The notes: a model not told the origin generated them from the letters alone. 64,000 nucleotides of DNA from Mesorhizobium helmanticense (GCF_003034915.1 NZ_PZJX01000029.1:186001-250000); one strand, 5' to 3'; shown: positions 24,926 to 34,124, counted from the first letter of the stretch. Translations and numbers: made by a program.

Positions 24926-25575
24926 GCATGCCCCCCCAGGATGACATCGCCTACGACTATATCCGTGACGGCACGGCGATCTACGAGCGCTCCTTCGCCA
25001 TCATCCGCGCCGAGGCCGACCTGTCGCGCTTTTCCGAGGCAGAAGCCGATGTCGCCATTCGCATGATCCATGCCTGCGGCCAGGTCGAGGCAGCGTCTCA
25101 CTTTGTCTTTTCCAGCGATTTCGTCGCCGCCGCGCGCGCTGCTCTTGCTGCCGGCGCGCCGATCTTCTGCGATGCCGAAATGGTCTCGCATGGCGTCACC
25201 CGTGCCCGGCTGCCGGCCGGCAATGAGGTGATCTGCACGCTGCGCGACCCGCGCACCGCCGAAATCGCCAAGGAGATCGGCAACACCCGCTCTGCCGCGG
25301 CGATCGATCTCTGGGGCGAACGCCTAGCAGGCTCTATCGTTGCCATCGGCAATGCGCCGACCGCCCTCTTCTATCTCCTGGAGAAGCTGCGCGACGGTGC
25401 GCCGAAGCCGGCAGCCATCATCGGCATGCCGGTCGGTTTCGTCGGTGCTGCCGAATCGAAGGACGCGCTGGCCGAGAATTCCTATGGCGTGCCCTGCGCC
25501 ATCGTGCGCGGCAGGCTGGGCGGCAGCGCCATGACCGCCGCCGCGCTCAACGCATTGGCGAGGCCGGGCCTGTGA
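24922..25575 (+). CDS. cobH: Precorrin-8X methylmutase CobH
   Basis: Converts precorrin-8X to hydrogenobyrinic acid by moving a methyl group from C-11 to C-12 (217 residues, usual size). The catalytic histidine is His50 in RMIHACGQ. Other family blocks are IFCDAEMVSHGVTR and IIGMPVGFVGAAESK. The start ATG overlaps the cobG stop (ATGA), and the end overlaps cobI (GTGA). Confidence 0.96.
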   Translation: MSMPPQDDIAYDYIRDGTAIYERSFAIIRAEADLSRFSEAEADVAIRMIHACGQVEAASHFVFSSDFVAAARAALAAGAPIFCDAEMVSHGVTRARLPAGNEVICTLRDPRTAEIAKEIGNTRSAAAIDLWGERLAGSIVAIGNAPTALFYLLEKLRDGAPKPAAIIGMPVGFVGAAESKDALAENSYGVPCAIVRGRLGGSAMTAAALNALARPGL

Positions 25576-26330
25576 ACGTGATCGCAAAAGGCCGGCTGGT
25601 TGGCGTCGGCACCGGTCCCGGCGACCCCGAATTGTTGACGCTGAAGGCCGCGCGGGCATTGGCCGAAGCCGATGTCGTGGCGTATTTCGCCAAGCGCGGC
25701 AACAACAGCAATGCGCGCGCGATCGTCGAAGCGCGCTTCCGGCCGGATATGCTGGAACTGCCGCTGCTCTATCCGGTGACGACCGAAATCGACAAGGACC
25801 ACGACGACTACCGCTCACAGATCGCCGATTTCTATGAAGAATCGGCCGAGAAGGTGGCCGAACATCTTGGCGCCGGCAGGATGGTGGCGGTGCTATCGGA
25901 AGGCGATCCGCTTTTCTACGGCTCCTACATGCATCTGCATGTCCGGCTGGCGCATCGCTTCCCGACCGAAGTCATTCCCGGCGTCACCGCCATGTCCGGC
26001 TGCTGGTCGGAGACCGGCCTGCCGATCGTCCAGGGCGACGACGTCCTGAGCGTGCTGCCGGGCACGATGAGCGAGTTCGAATTGACGCGCCGCCTCGCTG
26101 ATACCGATGCCGCCGTCATTATGAAGGTCGGCCGCAACCTGCCCAAGATCAGGCGAGCACTGGAGGCGACCGGCAAGCTGACGCGCGCCGTCTATGTCGA
26201 GCGAGGCACCATGCCGGGCAGCGTCTCGATGCGGCTCACCGAAAAGCAGGATGACAAGGCGCCCTATTTCGCCATCGTGCTGGTGGCCGGCTGGTCGGCT
26301 CGGCCCGGTGCGTCGGGAGCCAAGCCGTGA
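25572..26330 (+). CDS. cobI: Precorrin-2 C(20)-methyltransferase CobI
   Basis: SAM-dependent tetrapyrrole methylase (252 residues) that makes precorrin-3A. It has the family N-terminus GRLVGVGTGPGDPELLTLKA, the AVLSEGDPLFYGSYMHL block and the PGVTAMSGCW loop. Start is GTG, overlapping the cobH stop by 4 bases. The last codons overlap cobJ in the same way. Confidence 0.96.
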   Translation: MNVIAKGRLVGVGTGPGDPELLTLKAARALAEADVVAYFAKRGNNSNARAIVEARFRPDMLELPLLYPVTTEIDKDHDDYRSQIADFYEESAEKVAEHLGAGRMVAVLSEGDPLFYGSYMHLHVRLAHRFPTEVIPGVTAMSGCWSETGLPIVQGDDVLSVLPGTMSEFELTRRLADTDAAVIMKVGRNLPKIRRALEATGKLTRAVYVERGTMPGSVSMRLTEKQDDKAPYFAIVLVAGWSARPGASGAKP

Positions 26331-27091
26331 GCGGGCGTTTGACCGTCATCGGCCTTGGACCCGGCAATGCCGACCAGGTAACGCCCGAAGCGAGCCGCGC
26401 CGTGGCCGAAGCCAAATTCTTCTACGGCTACAAGCCCTATATCGACCGGCTCGAGCTGCGCCCGGACCAGACCCGCGTCGCCTCGGACAATCGCGAGGAA
26501 CTCGCGCGCTCGAGGGACGCGCTGGTAAAGGCAGCCGAAGGCCATGAGGTCGCCGTGGTCTCGGGCGGCGATCCCGGTGTCTTCGCCATGGCGGCCGCCG
26601 TCTGCGAGGCGATCGAGGCCGGCCCGGCCGAATGGCGCGCCGTCGACGTCGCCATCGTGCCCGGCGTTACCGCCATGCTTGCAGTCGCCGCCCGCATCGG
26701 CGCGCCGCTCGGCCATGATTTCTGCGCCATCTCGCTGTCCGACAATCTGAAGCCATGGGAGCTGATCGAACTGCGACTGCTGGCGGCAGCCGGCGCCGGC
26801 TTCGTCATCGCGCTCTACAACCCGATCAGCAAGGCGCGTCCCTGGCAGCTTGGCCGTGCCTTCGAATGCCTCACCGCCATATTGCCCGGCACCACGCCTG
26901 TCATCTTCGGCCGGGCAGCGGGCCGCACGGACGAGCGCATCGAAGTCTATCTGCTGGCGGATGTCGACGCTGAGAAGGCTGACATGGCGACCTGTATCAT
27001 CATCGGCTCGCCGGAAACCAGGATCATCAAACGCGGCGACCGGCCAGTGCTGGTCTACACGCCGCGCTCCGCAGCGGGCTCCAGAAAATGA
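26327..27091 (+). CDS. cobJ: Precorrin-3B C(17)-methyltransferase CobJ
   Basis: Ring-contracting SAM methyltransferase (254 residues) that converts precorrin-3B to precorrin-4. Seen: GRLTVIGLGPGNADQVTPEA, VVSGGDPGVFAMA, VPGVTAMLAVAARIGAPLGHDF and LYNPISKARPWQL. Starts with GTG overlapping the cobI stop. Its final 37 bases overlap, on the opposite strand, the end of cobK. Confidence 0.96.
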   Translation: MSGRLTVIGLGPGNADQVTPEASRAVAEAKFFYGYKPYIDRLELRPDQTRVASDNREELARSRDALVKAAEGHEVAVVSGGDPGVFAMAAAVCEAIEAGPAEWRAVDVAIVPGVTAMLAVAARIGAPLGHDFCAISLSDNLKPWELIELRLLAAAGAGFVIALYNPISKARPWQLGRAFECLTAILPGTTPVIFGRAAGRTDERIEVYLLADVDAEKADMATCIIIGSPETRIIKRGDRPVLVYTPRSAAGSRK

Positions 27092-27825
27092 TCGACCATC
27101 GCGGCAAGCGCTTCGACGGTTTCAGCCGACGTAACATCCGACAGCGCTGGCCTGCGGATCATGACCACCTCGAGGCCAAGCGTCCGCGCCGCCGCGATCT
27201 TGCCATAAGTAGCCTCGCCACCGCTGTTCTTGGACACGACGGCGTCGATGCGATGGCTTTCCAGCAGCGCGCGCTCGTCTGCCTCGCGGAACGGCCCGCG
27301 CGCCAGCAGATAGGTCGCGTCAGGCACCGCCAGCCTAGGCTCGACCGGGTCGACGCTGCGGACGAGATAATGATGCCGGGGTGCGGCCTCGAAGGCAGCG
27401 ACCTCTTGCCGGCCGAGCGCCAGGAAGACGCGACGCGACGGCGGACCCAATGCCGTTACCGCATCGGCAACAGTATCGACCAGCATCCAGCGGTCGCCTT
27501 CGACCTGCTCCCAGCCCGGGCGGCGCAAGGCAATGATCGGCACGCCCGCTTGCCGCGCCGCCTCCGCCGCATTGGCGGAAATGCGCGCAGCATAGGGATG
27601 CGTGGCGTCGATCAGCAGATGAATGCCCGCTTCGCCGAGATAAGCTGCAAGTCCTTCGGCGCCGCCGAAGCCGCCGGTGCGGACAGGCACGCCCTGCGCC
27701 ACCGGGCTTTCGGTGCGGCCGGCCAGCGACAACGTGATCGCGAGACCGGCGCGCGCGGCGAGCGTGCCGGCCAGTTGCCGGGCTTCGGTGGTTCCGCCGA
27801 GGATCAGAATGCGGTGGGTCATCAT
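27055..27825 (-). CDS. cobK: Precorrin-6A reductase CobK
   Basis: NADPH-dependent reduction of precorrin-6A to precorrin-6B (256 residues). The N-terminal dinucleotide-binding motif ILGGTTEARQLA, the IDATHPYAARIS block and C-terminal VSKNSGGEATYGKI are diagnostic. It is the only gene of the cluster on the minus strand. Its start (ATG at 27825 or 27822) overlaps the divergent cobL start, and its end overlaps cobJ, so no dedicated intergenic promoter exists. It must be transcribed from within cobL or beyond. Confidence 0.95.
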   Translation of the reverse strand: MMTHRILILGGTTEARQLAGTLAARAGLAITLSLAGRTESPVAQGVPVRTGGFGGAEGLAAYLGEAGIHLLIDATHPYAARISANAAEAARQAGVPIIALRRPGWEQVEGDRWMLVDTVADAVTALGPPSRRVFLALGRQEVAAFEAAPRHHYLVRSVDPVEPRLAVPDATYLLARGPFREADERALLESHRIDAVVSKNSGGEATYGKIAAARTLGLEVVMIRRPALSDVTSAETVEALAAMVDHFLEPAAERGV

Positions 27826-29065
27826 GCCTGCTGAGGGTCCGCGCGGCGCCAAGCTCAACTCAAGATGGCTAACCATCGTCGGCATCGGCGAGGACGGTGT
27901 AGCGGGTCTCGGCGACGAGGCCAAGCAACTGGTTGCTGAGGCGGAAGTCATCTTCGGCGGCAAGCGCCACCTTGCGCTGATGGCGTCGCTGATCACAGGC
28001 GAAGCCCGCGCCTGGCCGACGCCCTTCGATCCTGACATGCGCGACGTGCTGGCGCTCGCCGGCAGGCGTGTCTGCGTGCTCGCTTCCGGCGATCCGTTCT
28101 TCCATGGCGTCGGTGCCCCCCTCGCCCGCAAGGTCAAGCTCCGGGAGATGCATGTCATCCCGGCACCGTCGGCCATTTCGCTGGCGGCCGCCCGCCTCGG
28201 CTGGGCCTTGCCAGACATCGAGACCATCTCGCTGCACGGCCGCCCACTCGACCTGATCCGGCCACTGCTACATCCTGGCATTCGCATTCTTGCCCTCACC
28301 TCGGACGGCGACGCGCCGGTGGCGATTGCGCGGCTGTTGACCGAACTTGACTTCGGCACGTCAAGGCTGACGGTTCTGGAGGCGCTCGGCGGCCCGAATG
28401 AAAAACTGCGGAGCGCTCGGGCCAACGCCTTCGATCTCGAAAACATCAACCCGCTCAACGTGCTGGCGATTGAAGTTGGTTCGACTGCGGATGCACGAAT
28501 CCTGCCGCTGACATCGGGCCTGGCCGACCACTTGTTCGAGCATGACGGCCAGATCACCAAGCGCGAGATCCGCGCCATCACCTTGTCGGCACTTGCGCCA
28601 AGGCGCGGAGAATTGCTGTGGGACATCGGCGCTGGCTCCGGCTCGATCGGCATCGAATGGATGCTGGCGCACCCGTCCTTGCGCGCCATCGCCATCGAGG
28701 CCGAGCCGACCCGCGCCGCCCGCATCGGCCGCAACGCCTCCGCCTGCGGCGTTCCCGGCCTCGTTGTCGTCGAAGGTGCGGCGCCCAGGGCACTGGCCAA
28801 GCTTGACCAGCCGGACGCGATCTTCATCGGCGGTGGTGGCAGCGATGCCGGTGTGCTGAGTGCGGCCATCAAGGCCCTGCCCTCCGGCGGCCGATTGGTC
28901 GCCAATGCCGTGACGCTGGAGATGGAAGCCCTGCTTCTCGCCCAGAACACCAAGCTCGGCGGCGATCTCACCCGCATCGCCATATCGCGCGCCTCGCCCG
29001 TCGGCGCAATGCAGGCTTGGCGCCCGGCCATGCCGGTCACCCAATGGAGCTGGGTGAAGCCATGA
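27824..29065 (+). CDS. cobL: Precorrin-6B C(5,15)-methyltransferase (decarboxylating) CobL
   Basis: Fused CbiE-CbiT enzyme (413 residues) that methylates C-5 and C-15 and decarboxylates the C-12 acetate side chain. The N-terminal tetrapyrrole-methylase half has LTIVGIGEDGVAGL and VLASGDPFFHGVGAPLAR. The C-terminal Rossmann methyltransferase half has LWDIGAGSGSIGIEW. I start it at MPAEGPRGAK (27824); the frame upstream is the antisense of cobK. It ends in an ATGATG overlap with cobE. Confidence 0.95.
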   Translation: MPAEGPRGAKLNSRWLTIVGIGEDGVAGLGDEAKQLVAEAEVIFGGKRHLALMASLITGEARAWPTPFDPDMRDVLALAGRRVCVLASGDPFFHGVGAPLARKVKLREMHVIPAPSAISLAAARLGWALPDIETISLHGRPLDLIRPLLHPGIRILALTSDGDAPVAIARLLTELDFGTSRLTVLEALGGPNEKLRSARANAFDLENINPLNVLAIEVGSTADARILPLTSGLADHLFEHDGQITKREIRAITLSALAPRRGELLWDIGAGSGSIGIEWMLAHPSLRAIAIEAEPTRAARIGRNASACGVPGLVVVEGAAPRALAKLDQPDAIFIGGGGSDAGVLSAAIKALPSGGRLVANAVTLEMEALLLAQNTKLGGDLTRIAISRASPVGAMQAWRPAMPVTQWSWVKP

Positions 29066-29448
29066 TGGTCGCGGGCATCGGCAGCCGGAAAGGTGTCAGT
29101 GCAGGCGAAGTGCTTGCCGCGGTGGAAACGGCGCTGGAAGCACATGGGCTGACGATGACCGCGTTGTCTGCTCTGGCGACCGCTTCTCTCAAGCAGGACG
29201 AAAAGGCAATCTTGTCCGCCGGACGCGAACTCGCCCTCCCGGTCGTCATTGTCGAGGACGAAGCGCTCAGGGCCGCGTCATCGCGCACGATCAGCCGCTC
29301 CAATCTGTCTCAGGCACATGCCGGCACGCCATCGGTTTCGGAAGCCTCAGCCCTCGCCGCCGCGGGCGCCGGCGCGAAACTGCTTGGGCCGCGCACCGTG
29401 CTCGGCCCGGTCACCTGCGCCATCGCGATCGGCGGAGATGCGCCATGA
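29062..29448 (+). CDS. cobE: Cobalamin biosynthesis protein CobE (CbiG C-terminal homologue)
   Basis: A 128-residue protein of the CobE/CbiG_C family, found in aerobic cob operons, whose exact role is unsettled. The N-terminal MVAGIGSRKGVSAGEVL and the middle LATASLKQDEKAI are the family signatures. Two adjacent ATGs (29062 and 29065) are possible starts, both overlapping the cobL stop. It ends with an ATGA overlap with cobM. Confidence 0.92.
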   Translation: MMVAGIGSRKGVSAGEVLAAVETALEAHGLTMTALSALATASLKQDEKAILSAGRELALPVVIVEDEALRAASSRTISRSNLSQAHAGTPSVSEASALAAAGAGAKLLGPRTVLGPVTCAIAIGGDAP

Positions 29449-30209
29449 CCGTCCATTTCATCGGCGCGGGTCCGGGCGCCGCCGACCTCATCACCTTGCG
29501 CGGCGCCAAGCTGCTGGCAAGCTGCCCGGTCTGCCTCTATGCCGGCTCGATCGTCGCGCCGGAGCTGTTGCAGCACTGCGCACCGGGGACAAAACTGATT
29601 GACACCGCGCCGATGTCGCTCGACGAGATCGAAGCGGAATATCTCGCCGCCCACAAAGACGGCCACGATGTCGCCCGCCTGCACTCCGGCGACCTGTCGG
29701 TCTGGAGCGCGGTGGCCGAGCAGATCCGCCGGCTGGAGAAGCACGCTATTCCCTATACGCTGACGCCAGGCGTTCCCTCCTTCGCCGCCGCGGCCGCAGC
29801 GCTGCGCCGCGAGCTGACCATTCCCGAAGTCGCACAGAGCCTGGTGCTGACCCGCGTCTCCGGCCGCGCCTCTAAGATGCCGCCCGGCGAGACGCTGGCC
29901 GGCTTTGGCCGCACCGGCGCCACGCTCGCCATCCATCTTGCCATCCACGCCATCGACCGTGTCGTCGCCGAGCTGACGCCCTTCTACGGCGCCGATTGCC
30001 CGGTGGCGGTCGTCTTCCGCGCCTCCTGGCCGGACGAGCGCGTGCTGACCGGCACGTTGGCGACGATCGAGGCCCAGTTGGCCGCCGATCCGATGGAGCG
30101 CACGGCGATCATCTTTGTCGGGGCTTCGCTGGCGGCAGAAGACTTCGGCGAGAGTTCACTTTACGACGCCCACTACCAGCGGCGTTTTCGCGGACGGGAC
30201 GGATTGTGA
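29445..30209 (+). CDS. cobM: Precorrin-4 C(11)-methyltransferase CobM
   Basis: SAM-dependent methylase (254 residues) that converts precorrin-4 to precorrin-5. Family signatures: VHFIGAGPGAADLITLRGAK, YAGSIVAPELL, RLHSGDLSVWSAVAEQI and TPGVPSFAAAAAAL. It is coupled by 4-base overlaps to cobE and cobA. Confidence 0.96.
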   Translation: MTVHFIGAGPGAADLITLRGAKLLASCPVCLYAGSIVAPELLQHCAPGTKLIDTAPMSLDEIEAEYLAAHKDGHDVARLHSGDLSVWSAVAEQIRRLEKHAIPYTLTPGVPSFAAAAAALRRELTIPEVAQSLVLTRVSGRASKMPPGETLAGFGRTGATLAIHLAIHAIDRVVAELTPFYGADCPVAVVFRASWPDERVLTGTLATIEAQLAADPMERTAIIFVGASLAAEDFGESSLYDAHYQRRFRGRDGL

Positions 30210-31015
30210 GCGGCAGCACCAGGGAAAATAGCCGGCTCGAACAGGCGCTCGCGCGGCTGAACTTCAAGCCGCGCAATTTGGAGCCGGGCCATGTCTGGCT
30301 GGCAGGCGCCGGCCCCAGCGATCCCGGCTGCCTGACGCTGGAAGTGCTGGCGGCGTTGGCTGAAGCGGATGCTCTCGTCTACGACGCACTGGTCTCCCCC
30401 GATATCGTTGCCGTCGCCGCGGGCGCCGAGCTGTTCTATGCCGGGAAGCGCGGCGGCCAGCCGTCGATGAAGCAGGACGACATCACGGCGCTGCTGGTGC
30501 GGCTGGCGCGCGAGGGCCGCCGTGTCGTCAGGCTGAAAGGCGGCGATCCCTATATTTTCGGCCGTGGCGGCGAAGAGGCGCTGGCGCTGGCGAGCGAAAA
30601 TATCCCGTTCCGCGTCCTGCCCGGCCTGACCTCGGGCCTGAGCGCGCTTGCGGCTACCGGTATCCCGGCCACCATGCGCGGCATCAACAAAGCCGTCATC
30701 CTGGCGACTGGCCATGCCGCCGGCACCGATGACGATCTCGACTGGACGGCGATCGCCCGCACCGGTCAGCCGGTCGTCGTCTATATGGGCATGGCCAATC
30801 TGCCTGTTATCGCAGCCTCCTTGCTCGAAGGAGGTCTGGCGCCGTCGACGCCCGCCGCGGTGATCATCGCCGCGACAACGCCGCAGGAGCGCATCGTCGT
30901 CGCCACGCTCGCCACCATTGCCGAAGCAGCGGCGGCAGCCGGGCTCGCCTCGCCGGCGCTGATCGTCGTCGGCGGCATCGTCGCCATGCGCGCGGCACTG
31001 GCGGGCGAAGAATGA
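30206..31015 (+). CDS. cobA: Uroporphyrinogen-III C-methyltransferase CobA
   Basis: SUMT (269 residues) that methylates uroporphyrinogen III at C-2 and C-7 to precorrin-2, the branch point into B12 and siroheme. Seen: VWLAGAGPSDPGCLTLEV, RLKGGDPYIFGRGGEEA and the VLPGLTSGLSAL loop. It is a stand-alone SUMT without the CysG oxidase/ferrochelatase domain. Start is GTG at 30206, overlapping the cobM stop (GTGA). Confidence 0.95.
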   Translation: MSGSTRENSRLEQALARLNFKPRNLEPGHVWLAGAGPSDPGCLTLEVLAALAEADALVYDALVSPDIVAVAAGAELFYAGKRGGQPSMKQDDITALLVRLAREGRRVVRLKGGDPYIFGRGGEEALALASENIPFRVLPGLTSGLSALAATGIPATMRGINKAVILATGHAAGTDDDLDWTAIARTGQPVVVYMGMANLPVIAASLLEGGLAPSTPAAVIIAATTPQERIVVATLATIAEAAAAAGLASPALIVVGGIVAMRAALAGEE

Positions 31016-32325
31016 CCCGCGCCATCATCATCGGCGCGCCGCGCTCCGGCTCGGGCAAGACCAGCGTCACCATCGGCATCTTGCGCGCGCTCGCCCGGCG
31101 CGGCCTGAAAGTGCGTGGCGCCAAGTCCGGTCCCGACTATATCGACCCCGGTTTTCACACCGCCGCCACAGGTCTGTCCGGCGTCAACCTGGATAGCTGG
31201 GCGATGTCGCCTGCCTTGCTCAATGCGCTGGCAGGCAACGCCACCGAGGATGCCGACTTCATCTTCCTCGAAAGCGCCATGGGCCTGTTCGACGGCATTC
31301 CCGCTGCGCCAGGCCGATCCGGCTCGGCCGCCGACCTCGCCCGGCTCTACGGCCTGCCGGTGCTGCTGGTGCTCGATGTCTCCGGCCAGTCGACCACGGC
31401 GGCAGCCGTCGCCAAGGGTTTTTCCACCTATGATCCCGACGTGCGCATGGCTGGCGTCGTGCTCAACCGGCTGGGCAGCGAACGCCACCGCCGGCTCTGC
31501 GGCGAAGCCATCGAGGCAATCGGCCTGCCGGTGGTCGGCGCCATCCTGCGCGATCCCTCGCTCAACCTGCCGGAACGCCATCTCGGCCTCGTCCAGGCCG
31601 GCGAATATGAGAACCTGATGGCCCATCTCGACCGTCTTGCCGACATGGTCGAAAAGTCGCTTGATCTCGACGCCATCATGGCGCTGGCAGCGCCATTCAC
31701 GCCGGCACCGGGCGATTTCAGCGATGCATTGCCACCGCCCGGCCATCGCATCGCACTGGCGCAGGACGCCGCCTTTACGTTTCTCTACCCGCATGTCGCC
31801 GCGCATTGGCGCAAGGCCGGTGCGGAAATCGTCCCGTTCTCGCCGCTCGCCGACCAGGGGCCGGCCCAAGATTGCGACGTCTGCTGGCTGCCCGGCGGTT
31901 ATCCCGAGCTTCATGCCGGTCGCCTCGCCAGCGCCGCGAACTTCCGGACCGGCATGGCAAAGTTTGCTGAGACGCGGCCGATCCATGGCGAGTGCGGCGG
32001 CTTCATGGTGCTGGGCGAAGCGCTGGAAGATGCCGAGGGCGAGACACACAAAATGCTCGGCCTGCTCGGCCACTCGACCAGCTTCGCCAAACGCAAGATG
32101 AATCTCGGCTATCGCCAGGCAAAATTGCACGCCGATTGCCCGCTGGGCGCGGAGGGCACGCTGATCCGCGGCCATGAATTCCACTATGCGCAGATGACGG
32201 CCACCGGCAACGATGAGCCACTGGCCGACCTCGCCGACGGCCAGGGCAATCCGCTCGGCGCCTCGGGCTACCAGCGTGGCAATGTCAGCGGGACGTTCTT
32301 CCATGCCATTGCGAGGGGTGCATGA
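31012..32325 (+). CDS. cobB: Hydrogenobyrinic acid a,c-diamide synthase CobB
   Basis: ATP- and glutamine-dependent amidase (437 residues) acting on the a and c side chains before cobalt insertion. The N-terminal P-loop GAPRSGSGKTSVTIG and the PDYIDPGFH motif mark the CbiA/CobB synthetase half. The C-terminal triad-type glutamine amidotransferase half has HGECGGFMVLGE with the nucleophilic Cys and a late GHEFHYA. Overlaps cobA and cobS by 4 bases each. Confidence 0.95.
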   Translation: MTRAIIIGAPRSGSGKTSVTIGILRALARRGLKVRGAKSGPDYIDPGFHTAATGLSGVNLDSWAMSPALLNALAGNATEDADFIFLESAMGLFDGIPAAPGRSGSAADLARLYGLPVLLVLDVSGQSTTAAAVAKGFSTYDPDVRMAGVVLNRLGSERHRRLCGEAIEAIGLPVVGAILRDPSLNLPERHLGLVQAGEYENLMAHLDRLADMVEKSLDLDAIMALAAPFTPAPGDFSDALPPPGHRIALAQDAAFTFLYPHVAAHWRKAGAEIVPFSPLADQGPAQDCDVCWLPGGYPELHAGRLASAANFRTGMAKFAETRPIHGECGGFMVLGEALEDAEGETHKMLGLLGHSTSFAKRKMNLGYRQAKLHADCPLGAEGTLIRGHEFHYAQMTATGNDEPLADLADGQGNPLGASGYQRGNVSGTFFHAIARGA

Positions 32326-33089
32326 CCGCAGTGCCCTCACCCCGACAGGCGTTCGACGACATCGCGCTCTGCCTGGTCTTCTTCACCCGGCTGCCGCTGC
32401 CGGTTTTCGACTTCCGCGACCGCAGCCTGGCCAGCGCGATCTGGGCGGCCCCGGTGGCCGGTCTCGCCGTCGCCTTGATTGGCGCAGTGGTCTACGCCGT
32501 CGGAACAAGGCTCGGTCTTGCCGCCGGCCCCACTGCAGCCCTGGCCCTTGCCTCCACCCTGCTCGCCACCGGCTGCCTGCATGAGGACGGGCTTTCGGAT
32601 GTCGCCGACGGTTTTGGCGGCGGCAAGACGCGTGAGAAAAAACTGGAGATCATGCGCGACAGCCGCATCGGCGCCTATGGCGCTTGCGCACTCGGCCTTT
32701 CCCTGCTGCTCCGCTGGAGCGTGCTCTCGGAATTCGCCACGTCAGCGCAAGTCCTGTTCGCTCTCGTTGCAGCCCATGCCGGCTCGCGTGGCCTGCTCGG
32801 CGCCTTCATGTATCTGTTGCCGCCAGCCCGCGACGACGGCCTTTCGGCCGGCGCGGGCTCCGTCTCGGCCGAAACGGCTGTTCTCGGCGCCGTACTTGGC
32901 GCGCTCGCGCTGCTGGCGCTTGGTATCGGTGGCGCGGTTGCAGCAATTATCCTGCTTAGCCTCCTGTTCACCGCCTTCCGCGCGCTCTGCCTCAACCAGA
33001 TCGGCGGCCAGACCGGCGATACCGTTGGCGCGCTGCAGCAACTCGGCGAGATCGCCATCCTGCTCGTCGCTTCCGTTTCCCTATCCTGA
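32322..33089 (+). CDS. cobS: Adenosylcobinamide-GDP ribazoletransferase CobS (CobV)
   Basis: Integral membrane enzyme (255 residues) that joins the lower-ligand ribazole to GDP-cobinamide. The signature LATGCLHEDGLSDVADGFGGGKTREKKLEIMRDSRIGAYG holds the acidic metal-binding residues, and six or so hydrophobic segments follow. Called cobV in the Pseudomonas denitrificans nomenclature; it must not be confused with the chelatase subunit CobS. cobT follows after 24 bases. Confidence 0.95.
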   Translation: MTAVPSPRQAFDDIALCLVFFTRLPLPVFDFRDRSLASAIWAAPVAGLAVALIGAVVYAVGTRLGLAAGPTAALALASTLLATGCLHEDGLSDVADGFGGGKTREKKLEIMRDSRIGAYGACALGLSLLLRWSVLSEFATSAQVLFALVAAHAGSRGLLGAFMYLLPPARDDGLSAGAGSVSAETAVLGAVLGALALLALGIGGAVAAIILLSLLFTAFRALCLNQIGGQTGDTVGALQQLGEIAILLVASVSLS

Positions 33090-33113
33090 CTCTCTTTCGG
33101 AGAAATCTTTCCC

Positions 33114-34124
33114 ATGCCCTTCAAATCGCTTGATGAACTGCGCGCGGCTTGCCTCGACCTTCCTGCCGGCAGCGATACCGCGGCGGCAGCCGTGGCCCGC
33201 CGTCAAAACACGCTGACCAAGCCACAGGGCAGCCTCGGCCGGCTAGAGACCATAGCCGCCTGGCTGGCGCGCTGGCAGGGCCGCGACATGCCGAAGCTCG
33301 ACCGCGTGAAAGTCTTCGTCTTTGCCGGCAACCATGGCGTCACCGCCCAGGGCGTGTCGGCCTTCCCGTCGGAGGTCACCGTGCAGATGGTGGCGAATTT
33401 CGCCGGCGGGGGTGCTGCCATCAACCAGCTTGCTCGCATCGCCGGAGCCGAGCTCGATGTCATCCCGCTCGACCTCGACCACCCGACCGGCGACTTCACG
33501 CAACAGCCGGCAATGGACGAGAAAGCCTTCCTAGCCGCCGTCTCGGCCGGCTACGGCGCGGTGACCGGGGATATCGACCTCGTCTGCTTCGGCGAAATGG
33601 GCATCGGCAACACCACGCCGGCGGCGGCCCTTTCGACCGCCCTGTTCGGCGGCCGCGCGGAAAAATGGACTGGGCGCGGCACCGGCGTCGACGATGCCGG
33701 CCTGAAGCGCAAGGTCACCGCCATCGAGGCCGGCCTCAAGCGCCACGCCGACGCGCTTGCCGACCCGCTGAAGGTTGCAGCTGCGCTTGGTGGCCGCGAA
33801 CTTGCCGCCATCTTCGGCGCGACGCTGGCCGCGCGCCACAACAATGTGCCTGTGCTGCTCGACGGCTTCGTCTGCACTGCCGCCGCCGCTCCCCTGGCCA
33901 GGCTGCACCCGGCTGGCCTCGCCCACACCATCGCTGCCCATGTCTCGGCCGAATCCGGCCATCGCCGGTTGCTGGAGGCGCTCGGCCTGCCGCCGCTGCT
34001 CGATCTCGGCATGCGGCTCGGCGAAGGCTCCGGCGCCTGCCTCGCCGTCAACATCGTCCGCTCGGCGCTGGAATGCCACGCCCGCATGGCAAGCTTTGCC
34101 GAGGCTGGGGTTTCGGAGAAGTAG
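33114..34124 (+). CDS. cobT: Nicotinate-nucleotide--dimethylbenzimidazole phosphoribosyltransferase
   Basis: Activates dimethylbenzimidazole for the lower loop of B12 (336 residues). Seen: RRQNTLTKPQGSLGRLE, FAGNHGVTAQGVSAFPSEVT, CFGEMGIGNTT and the C-terminal MRLGEGSGACLAV, which carries the catalytic glutamate. Called cobU in the Pseudomonas denitrificans nomenclature. RBS-like GGAG lies upstream. It is the last cob gene of the cluster; base composition changes sharply after it. Confidence 0.95.
   Translation: MPFKSLDELRAACLDLPAGSDTAAAAVARRQNTLTKPQGSLGRLETIAAWLARWQGRDMPKLDRVKVFVFAGNHGVTAQGVSAFPSEVTVQMVANFAGGGAAINQLARIAGAELDVIPLDLDHPTGDFTQQPAMDEKAFLAAVSAGYGAVTGDIDLVCFGEMGIGNTTPAAALSTALFGGRAEKWTGRGTGVDDAGLKRKVTAIEAGLKRHADALADPLKVAAALGGRELAAIFGATLAARHNNVPVLLDGFVCTAAAAPLARLHPAGLAHTIAAHVSAESGHRRLLEALGLPPLLDLGMRLGEGSGACLAVNIVRSALECHARMASFAEAGVSEK

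Noticed and set aside
27055..29145. A 696-codon minus-strand frame running from cobK through all of cobL.
   Set aside because: Only the first ~256 codons at the 3' part match a protein (CobK). The rest is antisense of cobL. The fused reading is an artefact of high GC.
32322..33089. CobS as the cobaltochelatase small subunit.
   Set aside because: The protein is a multi-helix membrane ribazoletransferase (CobV in the other nomenclature) and has no AAA+ motifs.
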